Below are positions 37,156 through 50,126 of a stretch of DNA of 64,000 nt, piece after piece. The translations under genes and the position numbers were made by a program. Source of the stretch: Holothuria scabra (lineage: Eukaryota > Echinodermata > Holothuroidea > Aspidochirotida > Holothuriidae); the NCBI GenBank assembly GCA_037179385.1, contig CM074179.1, forward strand, positions 71,447,683 through 71,511,682, in the 5' to 3' direction. Each line of letters opens with the position of its first letter. Positions within the stretch are counted from its first letter, which is position 1. A model generated the notes under the pieces. The model saw only the letters and a list, made by a program, of their open reading frames with translations, was not told where the DNA came from and did no database searches.

Positions 37156-37494
37156 CAGTGTTGGTAAGTTTTTTAACTAACTTTCTCAGAGTGTGCGTTC
37201 CGAAAGTGGGAAGGGTGAATGCTAAATTTCTAGCAAAATAGTTGTCAAATACTGAAAACAGCTTAAAAACTTTTCGTTTCACTTTCACTACCACGAAAAT
37301 AATATTAAAGTGCTCAATGGTGCAACTGTGATTTAAAGTAATGATTACATAAAAGGTTCAAGAAAAACAGAGTGGATATTTGCGTATTTTTTCGAGTGAA
37401 AGGAGACATCTGCCGCTGCTTTACCATGAAAAAGGCTGTGGCCGGCTCGACTTGAACCAATGGGTTGGAAACTGGGCCGTGAAACTACATCTAT

Positions 37495-37695
37495 CTAACT
37501 TACTGACTGACTGACTAACTGACTGACTAATTAACCGACTAACCGACTAACTGACTAACCGACTAACCGACTAAACGACTAACCGACTAACCGACTAACC
37601 GACTAACCGACTAACCGACTAACCGACCGACTGACCGACTGACTGACTGACTAACTAACTAACGACCTAACTAACTAACTAACGACCTAACTAAC
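37495..37695. repeat. CCGACTAA octamer satellite
   Basis: A simple array changes along its length from ACTGACTGACTAA through repeated CCGACTAA octamers (about 37540-37625) to GACCTAACTAACTAAC at the right edge. Nothing coding is seen. Confidence 0.95.
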
Positions 37696-38857
37696 TACCC
37701 ATGCATTTCGCTGTATCTTACTAACGCCTTCAATAATTCGAAAGACACAGAGTGTTACTGAAATAAACTCGGGATAGTGACTCCAATTATGCTGGCGGTA
37801 TTTTCAAAACTGTTTTAGATAGTTTAGTGTTATATAAAATTAACCATTAATCTTGTCCATTTGTGCCATGGTAGTATTTTGCAATAACTTGTTCCATTTA
37901 ATATCTAAGCGTTCCATTCAATGTGATCAATATTTGGAGATAACATTCATTCCCTAAACCAATGAAAGCCGTCATGTTATGAAATTTATTGATATATACT
38001 TTTTACGTTTATAAAAAAAATGGCAGATTGCAAACACTTTGGTGCTGCAGTTGAAACCAAGGTGCCATATTCCATTTAAAAATTCCTCAAATCAACAAAA
38101 ATTTTCCAGTTCATCCTTGTGAACAATCGTCATTTCACACCATAAACATCAAACCCCATGGTCAGCTGCTACTTTGTCCTCATTGTAGGAAACAAAAAAA
38201 AAAAAAAAACACACACACACACACAAGGAGTAACATCCTCTAAATCACTAAATGAGTTTGGAGTCTGTGGCTATCCGGGAGAGAAAATCACTCAGATTTG
38301 TGCAAAAATAAACTTACCGTGGAATATCTTAATTTTCCTTGAAAATGCAGGGCAAATAATACATTTCCTTAAATGTTTACTTCTAGATTTCTTATCAAAA
38401 GGAAGTCCCTCAGGAGTCAGGGAATATTAATTGCTTTGTCAGCTTTCTCCTATTACTGATTACACATAAATCAGCAAAAATATCACTACTGTAAAGGTTA
38501 TGGTATTGAGACAATTCGATGAGACGAGGTACGCAAATGATAATTCCATATTAACTAAATCATCGGCGTGAACTGTATCTTCGAAAATATTTAAGTTTAA
38601 TTAAAGGCAATTCATTTAATGTACTTATTATACTGTCTTGCACTTAAAAAAAAAAAAAAAAAGGGGGGACATTCACATTGAACCGGTAAACATCAATTCA
38701 GTCCAAACTTAATACAGCCAGGTCAATTTTTTACTTATTTCTTCCAAAATATAACCAGCTGGGCGAAATAGGTAGATTTTAGTCAAATATGTGATCTTCT
38801 TCGGGTTAGTGCTTATTCGGTTTCGTACTGTAGATGCAGAGAAAGTGGATAACTTAC
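37696..38857. other. Minus-strand sequence 3' of the CCP exon
   Basis: This is mostly AT-rich non-coding sequence with an A16 plus CA tract at about 38190-38226 and an A run at 38646. One possible minus-strand exon of 20 nt (38318-38337) has acceptor CCTGCATTTTCAAG and donor ACG|GTAAGT and would read KLRYST from phase 1. It is too short to accept without transcripts. No further CCP exon was recognised before the gap. Confidence 0.35.
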
Positions 38858-39039
38858 TAATGCATGACGGTTCTTCCGAGCTCCACTCCAGCCAGTCACA
38901 GCGCCTTTGTGTAGTTTTTGATCAGACAATTTATAGCCTTCATTACAAGAGTAGTAACATTCGCTCTTGTGTTTGTTCTCTTTGCTACAGTCCACTTTGC
39001 CGTTGTCCGGGTTAGTCGCTTCTGGTTCGCAAGTCATTC
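38858..39039 (-). CDS. Sushi/CCP domain exon with one-base frameshift
   Basis: This minus-strand exon has acceptor TCTTTACAAAATAG and donor ATTA|GTAAGT. From phase 1 it reads MTCEPEATNPDNGKVDC, SKENKHKSECYYSCNEGY and KLSDQK, a clear CCP module of the selectin-like type with the extra cysteine pair (VDC, SEC). After DQK the current frame loses the remaining cysteines. The frame one base over reads TTQRRCDWLEWSSEEPSCI, the expected C-terminal half with Cys3, Trp and Cys4. The shift falls in a run of five T (38915-38919). One extra base would give a 183-nt phase 1-1 exon, the standard form for CCP exons. Either the assembly is one base short in a homopolymer or the gene is damaged. Role of the family: protein or carbohydrate recognition, often complement or adhesion. 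The specific protein is not identified. Confidence 0.85.
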
Positions 39040-42000
39040 CTATTTTGTAAAGATTCATTACAAACAAAGTTGCTTGAAAAATTGCCTTTGCTTTACATTT
39101 ACATCTCCAATTACATTGTTACATTTAATTTTCGATATTTTTGGACAAAGTTTAAATAATGCGAAATCACATATTCCCTTTTAAGTAATTATTTCTACAC
39201 AGACATAACGTTTGTCATTTGGCGCTAAAACAATTTTGTCCATCTAATTTTTTCAAAATATGAAATAATTTAAACTCCGTCATTCTATATATACATTTAG
39301 TATGAAAGAGGTGAAGCTATGACTTAAGTTTATCGGTGAGACACAATGGTACATCAACCATTAGGTGTGGTAATCATGACATATTTTCTGTATCTTTCAG
39401 GTTGGCGCCTTCTAAATGAAATGTTAAAAATAATAACTTAGGGAAAACCAGGAACTTTCTTCTCTTTTCTTATTAAGGACTCGTCTACTTGATTTGCAAC
39501 TCGAGTAATTCTAACCTCATTGCAGGACTTAACTACCCATGCGTGCTGAATAGACGAAGCGATGGACAAACGAGTATAATGTGACATAGTGCAGATCACG
39601 TGGCGGAGTATCACCTGTTCGGCCTACCGTAGCACTAGCATGACAGAAAACCTGCCACATTGGAGAATCTCTTGAAACTTATTCAATGTCACCCAGCTCT
39701 TAATACTCAAAACTGCCCTATATCTCTCAGCTTGAAAACTGTTCTGTCCGAATTTTTACCACATAAAACGTATGACCACAGTTTTGAATTTACCTCAAAT
39801 GACCATAGGAGACGGGGATCCCGGACCAACTGTCGCAATAATTTGGCCATGCATATTTTTTTTACATGCAATGAAACTGTCAAAGAATTGACATGCCCAT
39901 TATTTTCTTATTTAGATTTTTAGGGTTATTTACTTTAATTTGAGTGGCTTAAAGAAAAAACCTCCATAACCCACACTCGCAAATACCCCACACCCGCCAA
40001 CCCATGGTTACTGTAGACTTCTTTTCAAGATCCGCAAATCACCCCCACCCCCACCTTATGTAAAATTCCTTCCTTTGGCACAACTACGAAACAATAGAAA
40101 ATTGTGCCCCTTGAAACTAGGCGTCATTACTTGGCCTTTTTTGAACCCAAGAAGACCGTAACCGACCTGGCCTTGGAATTTCTATCAAATTTACATAGCT
40201 CAAACAAAGGTAACTGTTGTATCAAATAATGCTCGTTCGTTGTTATAAACATGCTTTTCGCTGCTTTCGCAAAATGGCTTACCAAACTGGAATGTTTTTT
40301 TTTTTTTTTCTTTTGTTGTCCCAAACATTAATAATTTGACAGATTGGTATAGATCTTTCAATCCCCCCCCCCCTTATTTTTAAATTTAATTTTGGTGTGT
40401 AATTTCCCTAAATATAAACCGATTTTCATGATTCAAAGTTCATTTGATAACTAATTTAGCTACTGATGTCTATTCTAGACACAATAAACATGGAAATGCA
40501 AATCAATCTTTATAAATCTTTTGAAGGTTAATGCTTAGCATGATGTAGTTAGCCACAAAATAGGTCGCTTCACTGCTGTATTCGAAACTCAAGGTCACGG
40601 TGTAAAGGTCCACCGTTATAGGGTCAGCATTTCTTATGAATAACATGCAATCACGCGTTATAGGCTTGGTAATAACCGACTATAGACCTTGAATAATATG
40701 CACAGAGCTCCACACATTTTGAGTTGCAATGCTGCCTTCGATGTCCAGTCTAATTATAGTTATATATAAAAGCACATGCTGTAGGCTAAAATCTATACTT
40801 CCTATAGCACCGCCGGCTATTGGACCACTTGTTTTTCTTCACGCCTTGTTTATGGCTTGAAACAGAACTAATAATCTGATTAATTTTGCCCGTTTCAAAA
40901 ACTCGTTGTGGGAAGCCATTTTGCATGACGTAGGTAAAGTAACGTCATTGCCACATAAGTAACCGGCTTCCTGGGCCGATCATAATTCGAATTGTGACGT
41001 TTTAATGACTTGTAAACTGATCACCAAGACCAAAATCTTCTGCTCCAAGCAGTAGGGGGCGAGCTTTTTTATCCCGCTTTTAATGGCGACCTTTTTCAAA
41101 AATTCCTTTTGAATAGCATGTCTCCCATTCGCAAAAAAAAAAAAAAAAAAATGAACGGTAATTAATATTTTAACATTAACCGGAAAGTTATTACTCCACC
41201 GATAAGCATCTTTATTATCCTCTCCATAAAAGTATCATTAATTGCTTTCATAGGTTACCAACATGTGGTATGTTAAATGATGCGGTTTATTAAAAAGATT
41301 GCATTTTAATTTCTGTTACGACATTTTGCAAATGAGTGAATTCTTTTCATTTTGTTTGTGAAATATCATTTATAACAAATTCAAAGGCCAAAGTACGAAG
41401 AATCAATTATCAACTTTGAAAATATATCTAAACAAGATCTTCTATCGAAAAGACCTATCTTTAACAAGGAAAGCTTGCTTTGGATGCAGAAAAATGATAA
41501 AATCATAAAGATAGTACTTAATCTGTTTTTCTCGGAGCAACTAGTCGCAGCTCTCACATTCACACTTTAATATTTTTATGCATCTATCAAATCTTAAATC
41601 TCGTTTAATTGTGTTCCCATACGAACCTGCTTCTCTCCTCTCTCGTTCATCAAAACCTCCAACTGTTTACGAAAAACAAAGAAACGAAACAAAAAGGTTA
41701 TTAACCATAGACTCTTTGATGAGTATGAGAAGCATGTTTGAATTCCTCTTAAGTCCTACTCACTGGAGAAAATGTTTCTAATATTTCAAACTATTCTATT
41801 TGTACAGTTTCAGAAAAAATACAAAAAGAACAGATAAGAAATTTTGCTAATTAGTTGAACGTACTTTTCATCCCAGCTCATGTTCTTATTAATTTTATAT
41901 CCTGTAAATGTGCATAAATTTCTAGAGAACTTTGCTACTGGTGGTTACAAACAAAAATTTTAATAGTTAGTCAGGTGGAATAGTACATCTAGTCAAACAT

Positions 42001-42269
42001 ATCTTTCCTATCACGGCGAAGCATTTAAAGGATGTGAACGAATGAAAATCGTGCTCTTTTCCTCAGTATTTGAAAGGTTGTACAGAGTTAAAGATTCATG
42101 TTTATGGTAGCTCTGAAATTGATACTATAATTTCGAAAATGTTACAGAATGCATTCCCGTTGATAGTCGATCAAAATTAAAGTGTCCGATTGTATACAAT
42201 ACAAAGAGCAGGAAACACTTTTAGCTCTGTGATGTTTTGGCAGTTTCAAAACGATTTTTGATAAACATG

Positions 42270-42780
42270 GTTAAAATAGAAATATGAGTTAGTCGGAACA
42301 CATTTCTTTAAACAGGAACCTCTACGGTACAGTACTTAAACTCTTGTTTTGCAAATGAAAATATGATGGGTACAGACACTTCACATTGCCATGTATAGGT
42401 GTAACAGGGGTACGAAGACATCGTGACAATTGTTTTCAAAACAAAGCCATGCTAAATTTGCATTTTGGACTGTTGTAAATCGCCTTTGTATTTTTCAAGG
42501 AATCCTTATGTTTGAAACAGAAATGCAGGACAAAACAATACAGGATTGAATATAAAATTTAAAGAAAATTTTGACATTTTTGAGAAAAGGTTTTGGTGGA
42601 AAGCTACATTCTAAATGGACTATGGACAGTTTGACCACTGATTTGGTATACCACGGACCAACCCAAACCATGGGCAAATTATTGAACTCAACTTTGGTAG
42701 AAAACAACCAATTTATAGTTAAATGTGACTAGTAACAATTCCCAACTTTGACAAATGGTTAAGGAAAACAAATTGACAAT
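42270..42780. repeat. Diverged dispersed repeat, copy A
   Basis: Blocks in the same order and orientation match 61085-61480: GTCGGAACAC near 42295, TTTGAAACAGAAATGCAGGACA near 42511, GGTTTTTGGTRGAAA-like near 42589, CTATGGACAGTTTGACCACTG near 42620, and AATGTGACT near 42722. Identity is moderate, with gaps. There is no intact frame. Probably an old transposon of unassigned class. Confidence 0.6.
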
Positions 42781-44165
42781 GTTATTAACCTATGCAAAGT
42801 TTACCACATTGTTTTGAGAATGTAACATACAGTCGGTCACCAGAAGGAAATAACTTGATGGATCTCACATGTGTTCTAAGCGCAATTTCCATATGCAGAT
42901 CTAAGTATCAAAACCATTTCACCTATGCCATATTCCTTCCCTTTGGCTATAAGTGATTTACAAGAATTTAGTCTCCAAGTTTACATAAAATTGTAACCCT
43001 AAACCTGACAAATTCACAGCTCACCTAGTGGTCTGTATAGACTTTCTAGACAGTATCGATTGAATAAAAAAAAAACAAATAGAAAAATTACTTAGTACGT
43101 TATATTTCAACTACTCGGGAAGGAATAATGGAAAAAATATATCAAATTATTAATTTATGAGAATAACTAAGCGAAAGATTTCGAAAACGGTTGGTTAAAT
43201 GGAACAGAATTTCACGGTATCAACCTAATTCAGAACGCCAATTCAAGTCACTTTGGCTCCTCATACCAAAATCACCCTGTGATCGAAATTCCTAGTTCCA
43301 ACACTAAACACAAGATATCAAAGGACTGCAGGAGCAGAATATTCTCTATCGAACATGTCATACTATTTGACACTTGTTTCCAAACATGAAGTACAAAATG
43401 ATCGTTTATGTATTTATTAATAACCAATAATATTGCAAATTAAGATTGACTGATAATTTAATATTTTTAAACGGATCATGTACTACTCCAAACAGATAAT
43501 GTAGTTAAATAATTAGTAATGCATCATGTAAATTTCAACCGTAGGCAGGAGAGGTAGCCATATTTCATTCCTTTTCTGAGTGTGTTTCACACTTTTTGGG
43601 GATATTGCAGTCTTTTCACTGCTGACATGATATCAGGGATTTGACAATCGCTCAGCCGGGGGGGAGGGGGTCGTCATATCTGGAGACACATGCTCTAAGC
43701 CTATATATATTGGTAAACAACTTTAGAATTACTCCCTTTGACTGTCACTGTCGTGTCGTTCACCGGGGAACGTGTTCTTTGGTTAGAGTCCTGCGTATGG
43801 TTGAGATTTCAAACATAAGCATACATGCAATGCGCAGTGGAGTTAGGGGAGAGACTGTCCACAAAATTTGCCAAAGATTAGAAATGTGGGCAAGGGTTTG
43901 GAAAAATCGGGCAGTCTTTAGACTAGTTCTAAAAATCAGTCAGTTTTTTGGTAAGATATTTTAAGATAATTGGCAAGTTTCGTATTTGATGGAGCAGAGA
44001 AATGCAGCCAAGGCAAAGTTTGAATGCCCCACACAGTGAAATAACACTAGAAGTATTGAGATTTCAATACAAAGTAGCAGACTAAATGCATACAAAGTGT
44101 TATAGGAACGGTGAAGAGAATACTAGCTAGAGCTACCACCAGAGTCTTGCCCATAATATAGTTCT

Positions 44166-44335
44166 GCCCAAAAGACTATTCAAGCGGAGCGCCGCAATTA
44201 GTTGGCGCGGGGCGTACAGATATTTTAAAAATCGGACCCCTCGGAGAGTAGAAAATGGCATTACCTAGGCTTATATGGAGGACCTAAGCAGTCAATATTT
44301 TGATCAGAAAATTACCCGATAAAATTTACCACTGA
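44166..44335. repeat. GGCGC-repeat family unit (forward)
   Basis: CAAGCGGAGCGCCGCAATTA then GTTGGCGCGGGGCG, followed by AATCGGACCCC. The same arrangement recurs forward at 47997-48140 and 48228-48310, and in inverse orientation near 50720, 51110-51150 and 51290-51335, with short fragments near 47060 and 59608. The core GCGCC...GGCGC can pair. It is a dispersed repeat often carried inside the hAT-type elements. Confidence 0.65.
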
Positions 44336-45679
44336 ATGAAATGGTCTTGCATCTTATCGGAGGGAAAACTATATAAACGGGTTTGAAAACATGCTAATGT
44401 ATTCCACTCTATTGAAACTCTTGGTTAAATCAGCATATATATATTTCATTGATGAAATTGGCCATGTGACTGCCGAACTCCTGATTAAAAACGATTTCAC
44501 TTCTATTGTAACATCTTTGAAAATGTCCGGTTATGTGGTGGTTTTAAATGAATTTTTCAGGCATTTGGGAAGACATTCTCACAATGTTTTATTATAGTAT
44601 TGAAAAACAAATAACCCGATTTTCACTTCCATTGCCTGAACTTGGATCTAGAGGAGGATATAGATGGCGAAAAATTGTCACTGCACTTGAAAACCCTTCT
44701 GTCTGTTGAAATACTTCTTTTTTTTGAGAACGTCTCGATATTTTTTTTCAACCTTCGGCGGAAAAGTTTACTATTTCGCAAGTTTTTTTGCAAGACTACG
44801 GTACATTTTAAAGTGGGGCTGAAAAAAAATTAACAAGCTTCCCAAATATGTGGCAAAGCTTTGTTAGAATTTGTATTTTCCATAAAATGTTTACTTTGGT
44901 CATAGCGTTCTCTTTTTTACGAAAAAAGAAAGTAATAAAAAACCGTGTTGCACAAGATTTAGAGACAGTTCGAAGAATGTTTTTTACTGAGCAAACTTCC
45001 CATGAATATGTTACCGTGACTTAATGAGACTTTTCTTTTTTTTCCCATTTTCTGTCAAATATTTGAAAACAAAATGAATATTCGACCATTTTGGGCATTT
45101 TACTGTGAACAATGTGGAGTAACACTTAACGAACAATAGCTTTTTGCGCTGCGCGAAGGTAGCAGACGTTTGGAATCTTGTTGATCTGTCATGAAAATTT
45201 CACGGCGTCTATGACGTTTCTTGCCTCTTTTGTTTGAAGATTTTAGTCTGCCTCCTGCCTCCCTCTCTCCCTCACACGCCTTGTACGCCTATGAAACAAA
45301 GTAACTGACCAAATTCACATTTTCATAACTCTCACTGATTCCAGTTTTTACAGTAAAAATACTAGTCCGTTTCCACGTATCAATCATAGGCAGTCATACA
45401 ATGACAATGTAAAAAAGAGCTTTGGCGACAAATGTTACAGACCAATGTGCCAGTATCTTAAAGTGACGATGCTGAGATACAAAGAAAAAAGAACGATCAT
45501 TTCTTCTGGTATTTTGGGCTCCGACTCCACACCCTGCTCTTACGATGTTCGCTACAAGAATCTTAACAGCAAAATCTTCAGAAAAAGGAACATGCTGGGG
45601 CGACAAATTTGCTCTCCATGGGTCATGTATGCGACTTGGAAGGAAATTCTCCCACTATTTTTCGTTTAAAAGGGCCTAC

Positions 45680-45769
45680 CTTGAAGTCGGGCAGGAATCC
45701 CACAAGAGTTATCGACGCAAGCGTTTTATCTCTTGCATAGTTTCCGCGCGAAACGATGTATACGACCAT
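45680..45769 (-). CDS. Possible isolated exon (MVVYIVSRGNYARDK...)
   Basis: A 90-nt minus-strand frame from ATG at 45769 reads MVVYIVSRGNYARDKTLAS and continues to LPDFK before AAG|GTAGGC. Base composition is balanced and CpG-containing, unlike the surroundings. There is no convincing acceptor, and the phase (0) does not fit the CCP gene. It may be a transposon fragment. Function unknown. Confidence 0.2.
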
Positions 45770-47420
45770 TTCGTCTTATGACAGTGGTACATTTTCTTGC
45801 TTAGTTGGATGGGGGGCTGGGGAGTGCCTAGTTAAAGGGTAAGCGGGAATACTGTTTCCACAATTGTATCATTCTATTTATTTCACTGGAACGTGAAACA
45901 GAACAATGTAGTTTTGCAAATTACATTTCGTGTGCCTCTAAATTAGGAAATTTTATTCATTGACAGAGCAACACCCAGAGTATTTCCAGTATGCGAATGA
46001 GTCGACCATAACGAGAAGTTTAATAATCTCCATTTTGAATGTGAGCACTTTGAGACAAAAATGCAAATATTCACAAATTTCAAAATATTCTAAACAATCT
46101 TCTCTTCTAGGAGGTGAAAACTGCATCTCAAAAGCAAATAAATAATACAGTTTGTCTTGAGATTTGGTGCATCATGAGAAATCTGTGATGCCATTACCGT
46201 ACATGTTGGGGAAGATTTTTGTTTTTCTTACAAGACCCGGGAGAAAAGCCGCCAGAAGGGGGGGATTTTTCGTCTAGTTCATCGTTGCGAACAAAATCAA
46301 CGTCCGCCGGCGTTGGACACCAAATCTGTTCAACTGCGAAGAAAACTTCATTTACATAACTCTACGTGGATTGGTTGAAGCAAGGCTGTTAATGTTTATT
46401 TAACAGGCAGCCACTTGTACCCTTGTACAACAGTACACGGAGTCACTGTGGTCGATGTTAGTCCACACTGGTATTGTGTGGTACCGTGCAAGCACACACA
46501 AAGTTCAGTGGTGACATAAGAACAACCTATCCCACAGCCACGGGAAAGATAGTTCGATACTTTTCAACAAAAGATTACTGTTTCTAAATCCACTCTGCGA
46601 TGGAAGATGTTACTGTTTGAGAGAGTCTGTCCATGATCAAGACTTCCACCCACGAAAACTTTTTAACGGACGTAACAAGCCTATGTTTTTGTTTGGTTTA
46701 CCTTTTTGTTCAACGTAGCATTGCAAACATTTTGTCGTTGAGCATGCACCGCCTACCTCAGGCCAATTGTGGTGAATGTTTATGAATATTAAGACGACCA
46801 ACTTTTGGGCTCATTGAACGGAATTTCTGACCATCGCCGGCAGGCTTTGAGGGGCGGCAGCCTGAAGGAGGCTGTATCCACAGAGACGCTACGCAGGGTA
46901 CCAGAATATGCGTTTAATTATTACAGCAACATTATATTGCAAACGAAACATTTAAAAAAGGGACAGCTTAGTGACTTCACAAGCCGGGAAAATACCATTC
47001 CCTTCGATCTTAGGGTCACAATTTTAAAAATTGTCTGTACACTTCGCGATAACTGGTTATGGCGCTTCGCTTAGATAGTCCTTTGGTCAGGGTTGTGTCA
47101 TGGGGGTAGCGGGGGGATGGTTAGAGCTCCGCTCAGATACTGTTTCAGACAAAGGCGTGCCAGGCGGGAGGGTGGAGGAAGACTCCCTCTCCTACCGAAA
47201 AATAGCAAAATCTAAAATGAGGGTAGGATTTTTGAAAAAAAGAATTGGAAAGACCCTTGAGCTAGAAAACTCGTTTTTTCAACCTCAAGTGGCCCGAAAT
47301 CGAAAGGAGATATGCATAAAAAAAATCATCAACGTCATAACTGAGGTAAAATATTCATAAAAATTCAACAAGATTCCAAAAAGTCGTTGTACACATTCAG
47401 GCAGCAAAAGGAGCTACTAT

Positions 47421-49390
47421 GAGTGGCGTAGCTAGGATTTTTCCGGGGGGGCAAAGGTATGAAATTTCCCCAAAACTTTTCCCGGTCAATGTGTGTGTAT
47501 TTCATATAAAATATGCAAACTTACAAGTATAACGACATTACATGTCATTTTGTAATATTACCTGCATTTTAATCTTTAAGTATAACATAGAGCAATCGGT
47601 AATAACAAAGAATATTATTTTGGTAAACAATATCTGGTTTATTTGTATGTAATAAAGCAGTGGCGTACGCAGGATTTCTCTGAAGGGGGAGGGGCATGCA
47701 GTATGGTCTAAGGTGAGGGGTGTCCGGACTTTTTGACGTTTTCAAGGAGCCTACATGCAAAATGGTTCAAGATTTTCGACTTTGACAGGAACAGTGTTAA
47801 AAGTTGAATCGTGGTGGTTCATGAGGATAAAACTGAAACTTTTGTGTCTTTACATGCACTCTTATGCCATTTATGACCTTACAGAGTAAAACTTGTCATT
47901 AAATTTGCACACTTTTAGAAGTCCAAATGAAAGAGCATTGATCGGTATTTGTGGTTTTTGTTGCCCACAAAATGTTGTTTTCTCATAAAGATTATCTAAG
48001 CGGAGCGCCACCATTGGTTGGCGCGGAGCGTATAGAAAATTTGGAAAAATCAGACCCCTTAGATGGCCGGAAATAGCATTTTCCAGGCTAATACGAAGAA
48101 TGTAGCCAGTCGCTTTCTTCTTTTGTGGTTTGCAATAAAATGTTCACTTCAAAATATGTTCCTAAACTAAAAAGTGATCATAGAGTTAAGAGCTAATTTT
48201 ACTCCAAATATGTAATTTTCCCCAAAAGACCGAGCGAAGAGCCACCATTGGTTGGCGCGGAGCGAAAAGAAAATTTCGAAAAATCAGACCCCCCAGATGG
48301 TCAAAATAGTGTATTTATGCTTGTAAAGAGAATCTAAACATGAAGTCTTTTTTATCGATGCCACCAGTGGGAAACAGAGTCTACCTTTTTAACTAAAAAT
48401 TGGAATTTGACAGCATTTGCCTAGGTCTATTTGTAGGAATTAAAAAAAATGGCATCACTGAAAGACCTTGCAGGGGCAATCCTTCTCCTTTGAAAAATGT
48501 TGAAAAGTTGGGTGTCCTTATAAGCAATCAGGTGCCACATATGCTATCTTTTGAAGTAAAATCTGTGTTAATAAAGTTAGACTACGTATTTTTAAGAACA
48601 AAGAAAAAATGGCATCTGTGAGGGGGCATGGCCCAATGGTCTCCCCTTCGCACGCCACTAAGGAGGCCTAATAGTGGCTCGATCACACAGGATATCCTGT
48701 TATAAAAGCAGTCTGTTATGTGTAGAAGGCTACAAGGTACTCATTGTCCATTTATTGTTACACTCAAAGTGAGCAGAAAGCTATTTTCCCTAACTAGCTT
48801 GTAAGTCTCCAAGGATAAGGCTAAGTAACAAAATCTAAGTGTGCCAACGGATCCCGTTAATTCTAATTTCTAGATTAACTTTAAGTTTATCGTTGGTCAT
48901 GGATTGTTTCAGCCCGATCCATCGTTATGTACACAGAGTAAAATCTTACAGCTACTGCTAGCTTGTAGAAGAACATAACAACCATGGGGGTCTACGCTAG
49001 TGACTTGTCAGTTTTCACATCCATTTACTGATTAATTCCCAAAGCATCACCTGAATAACAGCTTCCTGCGCACTGAAATGCACTGATCATAACCCCGGGG
49101 CGTATACAAGCACAAAAGAACATTCAATCTGCTACGCGACGAGGACATTTCTGTGGAACGCGAATTGGGCCGGTTCATGCGACACTGACGAAATCTGAGT
49201 TAATTTGTTGCACGAAAATACGAATTATGTATGAGAAATGTCTCACAATTTCTTATTCTAACAAAAATTTTGAGAAATTTTTGTAATAATAAGAAGTTTC
49301 ATCAAATTTCCCCATTTTCATCAAATTTCCCCCAAGAATTTTCCAGGGGGCAACTTGCCCCCTGCCCCCCCCCCAGTAGCTACGCCACTG
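47421..49390. mobile_element. hAT-type non-autonomous element with 8-bp target duplication
   Basis: The left end is GAGTGGCGTAGCTAGGATTT (first base changed from the usual C) and the right end is TAGCTACGCCACTG, an inverted pair. The 8-bp direct repeat GCTACTAT lies immediately outside both ends (47413-47420, 49391-49398). Ends of type CAGTGGCGTA with 8-bp duplication are typical of hAT transposons. The 1970-bp interior has G- and C-run edges and no transposase frame. A second element with similar ends (47658-48660) sits inside it. Confidence 0.85.
47658..48660. mobile_element. Nested hAT-like element
   Basis: The left end CAGTGGCGTACGCAGGATTT and right end CTTCGCACGCCACTA are imperfect inverted repeats. 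Sub-terminal blocks GGGGCATG and CATGGCCC also pair. No matching 8-bp flanks are seen, so it is either an old insertion or part of the composite structure of the outer element. It carries two GGCGC repeat units (47997, 48228). Confidence 0.6.
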
Positions 49391-50126
49391 GCTACTATGA
49401 AGTAAGTTTTACTTCACAGAAGGCCTATTTTACAACTCAGTGACCGAATTGGTAGAATATCGAAATTCTTTAAGGCATTTGCCCTGAAAATAGAAAAGTG
49501 ATTACAGCCAGGGTAACATACAGTATTTACGAAAAATCAAAGAGATAAAAAATCATGACACAATCAGGAAGCCCGTTGCTTTAAAGAAACAATATATTCT
49601 TTGGCCTGTTTTCGCGTTTAAATCTTGTGCGACATAATTCCCGAAAAGGTCGATTATTATATTCCTTCAAATCTTTGCCGAAAAAAGAAAACAAAAAAGT
49701 AAACTTTCTGTGAAAAATAAAAATGAAAAAGGATATTGGCTACACATTTGGTAAACCTGTGAAAGAAAGTTTTTCCTCGGCCCCATTTCATATTGCTGTC
49801 TGGCAAAATCTTTGCCCGAAAAGGTAAAATACTCAGGTCGAAGGTAAGAAAAGGGTTTGGAATGTTTCAATTGCCAAATTAATCAAATTGAAAGACGGGA
49901 GGGCGTTCTATTGCAGTGTCTACTAGCTGACTAGTTTGTCATAGGTATATTCTAAACCTACAAACGAAACTAGGGCAACGGTTACGTAAATCATGTCAAT
50001 CGGTTGCTTTCCAACTACATTATGAACAATGTATTGATGTCTCAGCGTAAGTCTTCCTCAGGCTGAAAATTCACTTAGACCCATCTCGTAACGTGACATA
50101 TTTTCAAACGGTGTTACCAATAGAAG

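Noticed and set aside
39639..39923. Plus-strand frame with scattered cysteines (QCHPALNTQNC...)
   Set aside because: Looks protein-like, but there is no good acceptor and no start, and it sits in the intron of the minus-strand CCP gene.
40173..40315. Minus-strand frame ending in GTAATG that could be a phase 1-1 exon
   Set aside because: All three frames are open over the short interval and the acceptor lacks a pyrimidine tract.
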